Shown one piece after another: positions 32,277 to 42,553 of a DNA stretch of 64,000 bases (within the stretch, counting starts at the first letter, position 1; every line of letters begins with the position of its first letter). The translations under genes and the position numbers were made by a program. A model generated the notes under the pieces. The model was not told the origin of the DNA and made no database searches. It saw only the letters and a list, made by a program, of their open reading frames with translations. This DNA is from Zygnema cylindricum (taxonomy: Eukaryota; Streptophyta; Zygnematophyceae; Zygnematales; Zygnemataceae), in the NCBI GenBank assembly GCA_037447655.1, contig JBBHKE010003180.1, positions 62,001 through 126,000 on the forward strand, written 5' to 3'.

Positions 32277-32880
32277 TCACAGATAGTGTCAAAATAACCA
32301 TCCCAAAATAGAAGACGATGATCGCATATTGCTTGAAGAGTCACACAATGTCTTCTAAAACGATCGAAATACTCAAATGCGTTTTCTACTCGTCGCTTAG
32401 ATAAATAGATGTACGTCCCATCGATTACTGCGCCAATTTGTGATATTCATGTCAACTCCTTGAAACCATTAATAATTTCTTGTAACTCCGGTCCATGCGG
32501 CCGTTGAATAAAAGTGGTGTGAAGGGGACCCTCCAGTACAGAACAAATATCTTCGGTGTAATTAGTGATTGTTGATATTCCTATGCGAAACATTTGTGAT
32601 AAAGCCATTAAACGCGTGTTGTGCACCAAACAGTGAAGCACCACAACACATGCTTTATTGATGTGTATAGAATCTCGATAGCTCGTGTGCCTTTTTTGAA
32701 TGAATGCCGTTAACATGAACACAAACTTCTTGAAAGTGCGTAGCCCCATACGAAAATGCCTTTTCCACTGTTTGTCACAATCTTCATTGCCGATATTCAA
32801 CCATATGGTGTTATAAATATGGTCCCAAAAGCTTGTAGATCTAGGAAAAATCCACCATCTTCTTCACCTCAAGCGTGAAT
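32277..32880 (-). pseudogene. PIF/Harbinger transposase relic (HARBI1-like)
   Basis: The minus strand reads RSTSFWDHIYNTIWLNIG, QWKRHFRMGLRTFKKFV, a helix-turn-helix-like part (RLMALSQMFRIGISTITNY) and ICSVLEGPLH. An in-frame TGA near 32,448 follows FKELT. The same frame then resumes with GAVIDGTYIYL, the first DDE Asp region of Harbinger transposases, and LQAICDHRLLFWDG, the second. The third acidic region is missing: the gene is truncated where it meets copia element 2 in the opposite orientation. A Myb/trihelix partner protein is typical of this superfamily; none is adjacent here. Confidence 0.8.
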
Positions 32881-33762
32881 GTATGCGGTTGTTAATACAT
32901 TTTCTCGGCCGTTTTTGCAAAAGTAGTAGTAGTAGTATGACGATAAGGTAAGTAAGATTTTTTTTCATTTGGAAAGATCGATGGCGTTCCCGGGATAAAA
33001 TGGGGTCCATGTTAAAAATGGTTAATGTAAATAATCCTGAAAAACAACACAACCACGAAGAGTCATGGTAGGGTACATATAATAGAGGGAATGAGGGATA
33101 AAATAAGGGATGAAGGTAGACTGGTAGGGAGGGAGGGAGGGAGGCACTTTTGGAGGAACGATAGTTTTTTTGGAGGGAAATTTATAAGTATATGGCTCAT
33201 TTCAAAAGACAAATGCGAAAGTGTGTCAATGAATTTCTTTCCAATGTACAGTTTTTTTTTTGTGATAACTTGTTTTTCTATCGGTTTGAAAAACATATGT
33301 AGATTTGGTGTAAATGAATAAAATTCTATATCAAAAGATACTTAACGTGGCCCAACATTGAAAAGTGTTTAGATAGGTTTCATTTAATGCGTGTATTTTG
33401 GTTTGCTATATCAGAATATTTTATCGTTTTCTTCCCCTCACTCTCATTCACTCTCATTCTCCTTTTCTCTCCCCTTCCCCCACCTCTTCATCTCTCACTC
33501 TCCTCCTTCCTCGTCCCTCATACATTTCTCAATCACCTAACTTGCCCATGCTCAATCTCACTACCTATCTACCGTCCTTTTCTCCCTCATATTATCGTTT
33601 ATCACACCCAATGAAATTTTGTGTGTATGTTCGTCTGTATGTTATTTAAACAATAGTAGATTTGAATGACTATTGTAATTTTTTACTGCAAGTTATTGTT
33701 TGTCAAAGTTGTTGTTTTGCCATCGGTATTTGTGGAAGCTTCCTCTCTTGGTTTGTTCTACA
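32881..33762. other. No gene recognised; C/T-rich tract 33,420-33,620
   Basis: AT-rich DNA with a short (GTAG)-like run near 32,925 and a GGGAGGGAGGGAGG stretch near 33,128. The C/T-rich tract gives unsupported frames. Confidence 0.4.
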
Positions 33763-34340
33763 ATGACTACTGCTACTGCCTCTTCTTCATTCTCAGTACC
33801 AGCTGCTCTCTCAGAACAACAGGTTACGGGCCCGCCTTCACGAATTTTGGTCTTTGATGGACGTGAATATCTGTATTGGGCAAATTTGGTTAATTCGTAC
33901 TTCAAGCAAGTGAAACTTATTGATGTGTTAAATGGAACCCTAACAAAATCTGATCCTAGCTTTGATCAAAAAAATGACCAAGCTTTGCATTTAGTGAAGC
34001 TTAAGATATCAAAAGAATTGCATATGCATATATCAATGTTACAAAGGCATCAAGATTGTGGGATGCATTGAAATCTTCTTATGTTAGAGCTAGTGACCAG
34101 CATGGGATTATAACTGCTAGTCAGATCTATGAGTATAAATCTATGAGTAGAAGTACACAGGCGAAATCATGGTGGAATACACTAATCCGTTTCAAATGTT
34201 ACTGTCAAAAAATGCATGTTCTGGGGGGACTTTCTCCCCTTATCATCAGGCCATGATTCTCTTAAAGGGTGTCAAGCTCGTGAGCTTTTCAGGTATACCT
34301 TTATATCACCAAGGATTCTCGGGCTCTTGTTAAGCTGTAC
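33763..34340 (+). pseudogene. Ty1/copia gag relic
   Basis: An ATG at 33,763 opens a frame with a Ser/Ala-rich start, then ILVFDGREYLYWANLVNSY, LNGTLTKSDPSFDQ and ALHLVKLKISKELHMHI, the conserved N-terminal core of copia gag. A frameshift near 34,055 leads to LWDALKSSYVRASDQ, and another near 34,220 leads to YHQAMILLKGVKL. No protease or RT follows, so this is an isolated 5' fragment. It could be the gag region missing from elements 1 and 2. Confidence 0.75.
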
Positions 34341-34599
34341 TGTCTTCAGAGTACGGAGGAGTGAGTGCACCAAACCGGATAAGATCCTCGTATTTCCTAA
34401 ACTGAGCGGAACGCACTTTATTCCGGCCTCGGCCTACCGTCGTAAGCGCTAAGTCCTTCCCTCACAAGTTCATCTCAACTTTGCCCATGAGATGAAGTTT
34501 TAAGGAAGTCAGATCACAGTTTGACCACAATGTATTGGGAATGAATAACAAATAAATATTTAAATAAGATTAACAAGTTTAATAATTATAAGGCTACCG
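34341..34599. other. Spacer
   Basis: No gene or repeat recognised. Confidence 0.4.
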
Positions 34600-34800
34600 C
34601 GTATACGCCAAATAAAACCATCCGATATATCGAGGAAATAAATTCATCGATATATCGTCACAAAATAAAATTATCACAAATATAGCGCAAAATAAAATCA
34701 TCACAATATATAGCAGCGAATAAAATCATCACAATACATGCGGCAAATAAATCATCACGATGTGTCGCGACGTGATAAAACCATCAAGATGTTCAAGTTG
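34600..34800 (+). repeat. ~34-bp degenerate tandem repeat
   Basis: AAATAAAATCATCACAATAT-type units with variable spacers repeat about six times, ending near ACGTGATAAAACCATCA. Confidence 0.65.
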
Positions 34801-34869
34801 CCCCCGAAGTTTCACAAAAATTCTTAAATAGAGTTAATAATTCGAAAATGTTTTTAACGTTGTTTGAGG

Positions 34870-35090
34870 TACTTTCGTATTAGGGTTAGTAACTGTAATC
34901 TAGTGTCGTTTTCAATAGGGTGGCGTACAGACCGTTCTGTTCTGTACCATTTTGTACGTTAATAAGTAGAAAAGTACAAAAAAAAGTTTAAGACAGTCTC
35001 GCGCGCATGTGAAGTGAACTGATGAAACGTGTGACAACAAATATGTGACGCTGCACGATTCACGGTGTGGCGTCACATCTTCTAACTGCG
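34870..35090. mobile_element. MITE family D remnant
   Basis: GTAATCTAGTGTCG, GGTGGCGTACAGACCG and TGTACCATTTTGTACGTTAA correspond to family D interior; GCACGATTCACGGTGTGG near 35,054 resembles the terminus. It lies just outside the palindromic element. Confidence 0.5.
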
Positions 35091-35216
35091 AGAAAATTGG
35101 CGGCACTTGCGGATGTCAGAATCGCGTGACGCCGTACGATTTCGAGCATTTGTACGCGTACCGATTTCAGGGCAGAGATCTTAATCGCTGACAATTATTA
35201 CCTGGAAAATCCCAAA

Positions 35217-35225
35217 TTAGAGTTA
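35217..35225 (+). repeat. 9-bp target duplication, left (TTAGAGTTA)
   Basis: TTAGAGTTA precedes the palindrome and is repeated perfectly at 37,090-37,098. Nine bases is the usual Mutator-superfamily target duplication. Confidence 0.85.
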
Positions 35226-35510
35226 GGGAATTGCTAATCGCAGAGACGATTTTTGCTTCGCGCAGGTAGTTGTCAGAAATTGTACAACTGAAGTACATTT
35301 TTGTACAGACTACGTACCTTTAAGTTTAGATTTGACGGTCAATCCGTCAAACAACTTTGACTGGCGAAATGTTGTAACGGCGGTTAAAAAAGTGTCCCGG
35401 TTGCGAACGTCGACCGTCATAAAAAAATAAACATTTCACACGGCCGACATAAGTTTACTCTCACGGAACTGCGACAGCCACATATAAATTAAAATGGCTG
35501 CGCGCAGGTA

Positions 35511-35999
35511 CACCGTGAATCGCTATTAGCGTAATGAAATAGATAGCGTAATGAAACAATTAGCGTACTTTACGGTAAATTGTGTTTTTTCGGGTACACC
35601 ATGATACTAATTTATCATGTACTCTAATTTGTAAACTGCTTTGTAAAAATTTTCAGCACATAATATGTCCACGCTAAAACATGTATATGTACGAAACTGT
35701 TCAATTCGTACGCCGTCGCGTTTTTTTGACATCTGCGTATGCCGGAAAATATTTACGCAATTATATATTATTATATTTTCTGTACTTTTAAGTTTAAAAA
35801 TGTACGAAATAGTACAGATCTGGCAGTCCGTACACCACACTATTTAAAAGGGAACTAAATTACAGTTATGAACCGCATTGAGCGGGGTACCTCAAATAAC
35901 GTGCAAAAACAATTAGCGTACTTTATTCTATTTGAGAATTTGCCCCAAAAAAAGGGGTACCCCAATTAGCGTCATGTACGCTAATAGCGATTCGCGGTG
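35511..35999. mobile_element. MITE family D, nested in the left arm (489 bp)
   Basis: Ends CACCGTGAATCGCTATTAGC and CTAATAGCGATTCGCGGTG are flanked by TA at 35,509-35,510 and 36,000-36,001. The first 354 bp also occur at 63,647-64,000 without an indel. The 77-codon frame inside (35,607-35,840, minus) is repeated in that copy but has no recognisable content. Confidence 0.75.
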
Positions 36000-36275
36000 T
36001 AGTTTCTCACTTCACGTGAGCTCCACACACCGACATTTGACTTAGGCACTTAGCCGCAAAAATACAATCTAATCGCGAACCGTTAAAAATTAAAGGACGA
36101 CGTACGACATCTATAAACTCGCACGAAACGAAATTAGCTAATTTCGTTTCGTGCGAGTTTATAGATGTCGTACGTCGTCCTTTAATTTTTAACGGTTCGC
36201 GATTAGATTGTATTTTTGCGGCTAAGTGCCTAAGTCAAATGTCGGTGTGTGGAGCTCACGTGAAGTGAGAAACTA

Positions 36276-36660
36276 CACCGTGAATCGCTATTAGCGTACA
36301 TGACGCTAATTGGGGTACCCCTTTTTTTGGGGCAAATTCTCAAATAGAATAAAGTACGCTAAATGTTTTTGCACGTTATTTGAGGTACCCCGCTCAATGC
36401 GGTTCATAACTGTAATTTAGTGTCCTTTTAAATAGTGTGGTGTACGGACTGCCAGATCTGTACTATTTCGTACATTTTTATATTTAAAAGTACAGAAAAT
36501 ATAATAATATAAAATTGCGTAAATATTTTCCGGCATTCGCAGATGTCAAAAAAACGCGACGGCGTACGATTTGAACAATTTAGTACATCTGCATGTTTTA
36601 GTGTGGACATATTACGTGCCGAAATTTTTTACAAAGTAGTTTCACGGAAATTTATCTATA
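36276..36660. mobile_element. MITE family D, inverted counterpart in the right arm
   Basis: Starts CACCGTGAATCGCTATTAGC after TA at 36,274-36,275 and mirrors 35,600-35,999 with only scattered differences. It diverges near 36,640; about 165 bp of unrelated sequence replaces its outer end before the arms match again at TACCTGCGCGCAGCC (36,806). Confidence 0.7.
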
Positions 36661-37089
36661 CGGACAAACAATGGTGTCAAGACTGTGGATCCCGAATCCC
36701 GATGATCTGGATTTGTTATTTACACCAAGATTCTGTCGGTTTGTCGGTCAGTCAAAGTGAGTCGTTACCGGCAAATCGAATTTGATTGGTTCTGACCGCT
36801 ACTGTACCTGCGCGCAGCCATTTTAATTTATATGTGGCTGTCGCAGTTCCGTGAGAGTAAACTTATGTCGGCCGTGTGAAATGTTTATTTTTTTATGACG
36901 GTCGACGTTCGCAACCGGGACACTTTTTTAACCGCCGTTACAACATTTCGCCAGTCAAAGTTGTTTGACGGATTGACCGTCAAATCTAAACTTAAAGGTA
37001 CGTAGTCTGTACAAAAATGTACTTCAGTTGTACAATTTCTGACAACTACCTGCGCGAAGCAAAAATCGTCTCTGCGATTAGCAATTCCC

Positions 37090-37098
37090 TTAGAGTTA
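37090..37098 (+). repeat. 9-bp target duplication, right (TTAGAGTTA)
   Basis: Perfect copy of 35,217-35,225 directly after the right terminus of the palindrome. Confidence 0.85.
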
Positions 37099-37151
37099 TT
37101 GATAAATTAGAGTTCATTTTTTTTTTATAAAATTTTGAAAATCCCAAACTA

Positions 37152-37352
37152 CACCGTGAATCGCTATTAGCGTTGATACGCTTTTCGCCACTTAAAACAT
37201 CTTTTATCCGTACGCATACGTCCGATTTTCACATGGAGACCGCTAATCATAAGGTGGGAACCTCGGCTTTCGATCGCAGCCGTCAGATCTGTACGGAGAA
37301 ATGATGTTTTGAGTAGAAAAAAAAGCATTAACGCTAATAGCGATTCACGGTG
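37152..37352. mobile_element. MITE family A, intact copy (201 bp)
   Basis: Perfect 23-bp TIRs starting CACCGTGAATCGCTATTAGC, with TA at 37,150-37,151 and 37,353-37,354. The interior (GCCACTTAAAACATC, GTCCGATTTTCACATGGAGA, CTAATCATAAGGTGG) recurs at 2,870-3,085, and its left part at 20,280 and 21,855. No coding capacity. Confidence 0.85.
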
Positions 37353-39464
37353 TAGTGCTTAATAACGCTAACTAATTTTTTACCCTGACTGTTTCATAAT
37401 GCAAATAGCGATTCACGGCGTACTGAATTGTAACTGTAGTTTGTTCGTTTCGCGTCACTTTTTGTTGTTTTGACTCGCCGTTGTTTGTTTGTGGCGCGAT
37501 TTTAATGTAGGCGCGCCAACCGGCTTCCCCTTGTATTCAGTGTAGATACTTTTCACGAAATCATGGATTTCTAGATAGTGTGCATACTCGCGCGTTTGCA
37601 CGCTGTACCAAATCGGTACAACACTATCGAAAATGCACTTTCGCTGCGAGGTAAGCTCTGAGAAATTGTTTCTCGGCCGTCCCTTCTCGGATTGCAACCA
37701 CGAATGGCTCGTTGGGTAGGTATTGGCGACATTTTTTTCATAGAGAGCCTTTTGAAAATTACGCAACGATCTATAGCCAGCGAGAATGCGATAAGCGACA
37801 TTCGAGAAACAAGTATAAAACTAACTTAAATAAAAAACTAAAATAGATTTTGTCGAGTGTAGGTTTTTCTCCAGCGCGTTTAAAGTTACGTTGTTACGTT
37901 AAGCATATAAAGGCATTTGAAACCCATACGATGAGCCATCGGGAGCCGCAAGGCAATAAGCGACAGTCGGGAACAAGTACGAGTATAACTCGAATTTCAA
38001 ACCATTCAAAAACGCCATTCAAAAAACATTCGTTCCTTGTACGTCGACCTTTTTCACTTCTTCAAACCCTGAAAGAACGCGTGTTTCAAAAACATCCGTT
38101 TACGTTATGACGTAAACCAATGCAACACCTGCCCAATAACTCTTCCTAAGAAGCAGTCATCAAATAATTCCCTAATGTTGAGCTAAAATTTTAGACAAAG
38201 TTATATTTTTGTGCGTATACCTTTCCGACGAGGGTGTTTAAGGCTTCGTCAATAACATTTTGAAAGGAGGGCTTTGAAACCTACGGAACAAGCCATCGAG
38301 AGCCACAATACGATAATCAACGACGGAGAAACAATTCCTCCAAGCTACGACCCAAATAATTCACTTTAGCCTATTTTTTTTGCCCACTACTATGGACGCA
38401 AACAAAACTAAGTTGTGGAATTCGCCCGAATGATGTTTTACCAATTATCTACCGTAGAGGTACTCGAACCGAAATGGTTTGACTTGGACAACATCTCGCA
38501 AAAAAGGACGAAATGGCAAGAACAATAGCCTTTGTCGAGAGTCCACTTAAGAGAACCTTTTACGAAATGGTCCACTTTAGTGAAATTCAACAACTTCACA
38601 GTTCTACTATATCGGTGCACGATGGTATGCATTCGTAATAATTAGTGGACGTGTATAGGTTATCCATAAGCAACATATAATCGATATCTACAAAAAACAC
38701 TATTTTAGTGCGCTTTGTAAAAAGTATGGTTATGTTGAGCCTTATAAGTTTGAGTTGCATGCAGTGCGATAACGTTTTCAAATTTTAATAGTGTACATAG
38801 GATTTATTTTTATAATAGCATTGACATCGTATGGTCACTTGACAATGGTTATCAAGCACGATATTGAGCCATTATATGTGAGAGAACACTAGTTTATCCT
38901 TCGTTGTCGAGACCAAGTGTAAGCATTTTTTACGTTAATCTTGCCATTTCAGTGTTTTTTATAAACCAAAATGATCACGGACCTCTAAAAAAATCTTGAA
39001 ACCATAGTAGTGGTTAAATTGACATGTTATGGAGTCGTTTTCTGCAGAAAAACACTATTTTATCGATTGGGTGAGTTCTCATGCGCAAACAATCATTCTT
39101 GTCTTGCGTTTTGTCGAGGTTAAGTTGTATCACTTATGACGCAAACTCTTAAATTAAAGGTACAATAAAATAATTCGTTGCAATGTCTCGTTCTATGAGT
39201 CGTGCTATTTTATGGTAAAGTGAAAGCGATTATCCAAAGTTGACAAGGTAAAAAAGCGATCGGTTTATCATACTTCAACAACAAGGTCGTAATCTTGACA
39301 ACCATTATGCGATACTATAACTTATTTCAACATTTTTCAGCAATATGCGTTTGAAGCGAACACATTGATCATATGTTACAATCATATCAATTGCCTTAAC
39401 ACGTTATCGAGACGTTGTGTTGAAAAAATCATTGGTTTTTTCCGTTTCTCGTTCATAGTTAATA
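37353..39464. other. No gene recognised
   Basis: An isolated TIR-like end (AAATAGCGATTCACGGCG then TA) lies near 37,398-37,418. The remaining 2 kb holds only short frames without motifs. Codon bias, introns and domains could not be seen. Confidence 0.4.
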
Positions 39465-40200
39465 GTCATAATCATCGTTTAAACATTGTTTAATCATCGT
39501 TTAATCTGTGAGTAACCTTTGGCGACGAGGCGTGCCTTGTAACGGTCAACATATCCATTTGCCAGCCGGTTAATCTTAAAGACCCACTTGGATCCAATCG
39601 TTGTCAAATATATTTCTTGTCGGCATTTAATCATCGTTTAATCGTCCTTTAATCCTCATTTATCCTTGTTTAATTGGTATTTCATCATTGTGTAATTGCC
39701 ATTTAAATACTTTTGAATCGTCAATTAATCATGGTTTAATCGCCGTTTTATTGTAGTATCGTTTTTTTTTGGTAAAAAGTGGACCAATTTGGCGGATGAA
39801 AAAAAAAATGAAGGTACTTGCCAACTTTGGGGCTTTGGATATTTTGGGGTTTTGGAGGAGTTTTTTGGGGTTTTGGATTCCTTAGGTTTTGGGATTTTAG
39901 GGTTGTGGGATTTTGGGGTTTTTGGGATTTTGGGGTGTTCGGGATTTTGGGGTTTTTGCGGTTTTGGGGTTATGGAGTTTTGGGGTTTTGGATTTGAAAT
40001 TTTTGGAATTTCGGGAATGTTGGGAATTTCATATTTGTAACAAAAATGCAATACAGAAAAGAAATATATATATATATATATAAAACACAATCAAAAACCA
40101 AAACCCAAAAAAAAAAAAAAACTTACTCTTATTGTTCCCCAAGGCCCAACCCTTCTTGTCACGTCACGCTCTCCCCCCTCCCCATATGCCACGTGGCACA
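39465..40200 (+). repeat. Dispersed repeat R, copy 2
   Basis: Same order as copy 1 at 14,765: ATCGTTTAATC block, CGCCGTTTTATTGTAGTATC, a G/T tract of GGGGTTTTGG-type units (39,830-40,030), a (TA)n/poly-A tract, then TTCTTGTCACGTCACGCTCT and a perfect TGCCACGTGGCA at 40,187-40,198. The G/T tract is less regular than in copy 1. Confidence 0.75.
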
Positions 40201-40305
40201 TCCTCTCCCGACCCCTCCCCCATTATCATTCTCTCTTTAACTTTCCTTCTCTCTTTAACTTTCCTTCTCTCTTTGGTATTTATTCCTCATTTTCTTGGCT
40301 CTTAG

Positions 40306-40377
40306 AAAGGCTTCCCACAACAGGATAAGAGGAGCAATCCTAAATTCGTTTGGAAACTTAACAATTCTTCTATTTTT
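40306..40377 (+). CDS. Leucine-rich-repeat exon 1 (72 nt, orphan)
   Basis: Exactly 72 nt between an acceptor (GGCTCTTAG) and a donor (GTAAGG). The frame gives KASHNRIRGAILNSFGNLT then ILLF, with a Leu codon (TT/A) split across the intron. This matches one 24-residue extracellular-type plant LRR (LxxSxNxIxGxIxxSxGNLTxLxxL). Plant LRR receptor genes often have one 72-nt exon per repeat in the same phase. No signal peptide, kinase or further LRR was found. Confidence 0.7.
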
Positions 40378-40660
40378 GTAAGGTTTTTAACTTAATTTGT
40401 CTTTTTTATTGTATTGTCGTTATCACTGGCTTAGTAGCTTTGTATTTATTTCTTCATAACTTTTTTGATACATTGTTACTTTAATTTCATTTTCAGTACA
40501 ACTTTTTTACTCGCTTTCAGCATTCTTTCTTTTTATTGTTTACTTAAACTTACTAAAACTAATTTAAAATAACTTAATCACCTAGGAATCAGTATGATCT
40601 ATGGCAATTTCCCATTTTATTTTAAATCTGGATAACATTTTATGTGTGATTTTTTTTCAG
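40378..40660 (+). other. Intron between the two LRR exons
   Basis: 283 nt, starting GTAAGG and ending in a T-rich tract plus CAG, consistent with a spliceosomal intron. It contains nothing else recognisable. Confidence 0.65.
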
Positions 40661-40732
40661 ATATTTGGACAACAACAAATTTGTGGAATCTATTCCTGAA
40701 ACAATCAGCAATCTGTCAGGACTAATCGCGTT
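40661..40732 (+). CDS. Leucine-rich-repeat exon 2 (72 nt, orphan)
   Basis: Again exactly 72 nt, from TTTTTTTCAG to a GTGGGT donor. The frame reads YLDNNKFVESIPETISNLSG then LIA with a split Leu codon, a second LRR in the same phase as exon 1. Downstream sequence turns into purine-rich DNA, so the gene appears truncated or its next exon lies outside recognisable range. Confidence 0.7.
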
Positions 40733-41039
40733 GTGGGTTCCCAAAAAAAGCAAAAAAAGAAAGGGGGGGGGAGGGAGGAGGGGGGTTAAAGGAGAGGGGA
40801 AAAGAGGCGGAGGGAGAGAAATGTAAACAGTGATGGAAAAAAAAAGTTGTTATATAAAGAAACATATCAGTGAAGAATTTTTCCTCATATGTGATTTTTG
40901 TGGTGTCTATAGTTGCATTTTGAGTCCGTCTAATTCAAAAAATTGAAATTGTTTAACTTTCTCATGATTTTATGTAATTTATATTTCGGGGTGTGAGTGT
41001 TTTTATTTTTTCTTCTCTATCTTCAAGTTTTTATGTTTT
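40733..41039. other. Purine-rich tract and spacer
   Basis: G-rich runs near 40,764-40,790 follow the LRR exon. No further LRR, transmembrane or kinase exon could be read. Confidence 0.45.
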
Positions 41040-42480
41040 CTAAAAGCTCAAATTTGACAAGCATATTAGGCTCGAACAAAGAATTATATTCGGACACCGA
41101 GCTAACGTTACCGTACATTCCGGACTTAAGGTCATAAGTATAGGCTATTCTGCTTCAAATTTGACTGGCATATAACACTAGAATCGGAATTAAAGTCGAT
41201 GTTTTGAGACCGCCGTTTTGGTCCTTTTCGGACTTTTTTTTTCAAAAATTCAGAAAAATAAGATCTCCCTCGTCCCTTTTCCATTTGCAGCCGCCGTTTT
41301 AGGTCGTTGGGTAGGTAATAAGGTGCGGATTATGAGAAAGATAAGAAATCCGGTCCCTTACATACTAAGTTACCTAGATATCCGAGTTCAAATTTGAATA
41401 GCGTAACTTGCCCGAACCAAAAGTTATATTCGCACACCGAGCTAATGTTTCCGTATCCTCCGCTAGGGGTTCGATCTACAAGGCATAAGCGTAGCCTATT
41501 CCGCTTCAAATTTGACTAGCATAACCCACTAGAACCTGAATTGGAGTCTTCTATGTTTTGTAACCGGTGTTTTGGTCCAATTCTAGGCCCTTTTTGGAGA
41601 GAATTCAAAAAATCATATCTCTCGCGTCCCTTGTTCGTTTGCTGCCTACTTTCGGTCCTTGGATAGGTAATGAGGTGCCCTAACCCGTAAAAATATAATA
41701 TCCGGTCCCTTCAATACTTAGCTACTTAGATATCCAGGTTCAAATTTGACTAGCAAAACTGGCTCGAACAAAGTATTATGTTCGGACACCGAGTTCCAAA
41801 GTTTTGTGTGTGTAGTCCCTCCCCCGTTCGCCGCTGTCCGCGTACCGTCGTAAAAGTCAAGTAAACGACGTCGTTCTGGTTCAAATTTGACTAGCATAAC
41901 CCACCGGAGGCGGAGGTAGAGTCCATGTTTTATAACCGGTGTTTTGGTCCGTTTACGTACCATTTCTTTTTAGCTAATATTCAGAAAATCATATCTCTCC
42001 CGACCCTTGTCCGTTTGACGCCTTCTTTAGGTCCTCGGATAGGTAATGAGGTGCCATAACCCGTAAAAATATAACGTCCGGTCACTTCTATACTAAGTTA
42101 CCCGGATATCTGGGTTCAAATTGACTAGCCTAACTGGCTCAAACAAAGAATTACAATGGGCTGCAGAGCTAAAGTTACCCTACACTCCGGATGTAGTTCG
42201 ATCCTAAGGGGTTCTATATACGTTTTCTGGGTTTAAATTAAGGTTTTTATATGGCTGAGTAAAAATTGTAACCTTACAACCGGAGGTACAGTCCATTTTT
42301 TCTAACCGGTATTTTGACCCGTTTACGGACCTTTTTTGAGGAATTGTATCCGTACTTATATCTCTCCCGTCCCTTCTCCATTTTCGTCCTTCTTTAGGTC
42401 GTCGGATGGGTACCGAATTTTGGTTTCCTAATAAAATATAATAATGGACGGATTTCATGCAGAAAACCCTCAAAACACCC
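41040..42480 (+). repeat. ~350-380-bp tandem repeat, about four copies
   Basis: The phrase GGTAATAAGG/GGTAATGAGG recurs near 41,313, 41,666 and 42,042, with a decayed version near 42,404. Each copy also has TTCAAATTTGACTAGCATAA, CGGACACCGAG, TTTTGGTCC and ATATCTCTCCCG. Divergence among copies is high, so the array is old. Confidence 0.75.
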
Positions 42481-42553
42481 GATGTATAACCGTCTGTTTT
42501 GGCCCAAACTTAAGCACTGCACCTTCTTAACCGGAGCATATTACAGATTACAA

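Larger units (their letters stand above)
35226..37089. mobile_element. 1,864-bp palindromic fold-back element (Mutator-like)
   Basis: Termini GGGAATTGCTAATCGCAGAG and the exact complement at the right end are flanked by perfect TTAGAGTTA duplications. By eye the outer ~285 bp of the two arms are identical. The centre is a perfect 40-bp palindrome near 36,118-36,157 (CTCGCACGAAACGAAATTAG and complement). Each arm carries a MITE D at the matching position, the right one altered at its outer end. No transposase is encoded, so it would move in trans. A related, more diverged element is at 56,096-57,105. A transcript would fold into a long hairpin. Confidence 0.85.

Noticed and set aside
35607-35840. 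77-codon frame repeated at 63,743-63,976 as a conserved gene
   Set aside because: The duplication is of a whole MITE; identity extends through non-coding ends, so protein-level conservation is not shown.
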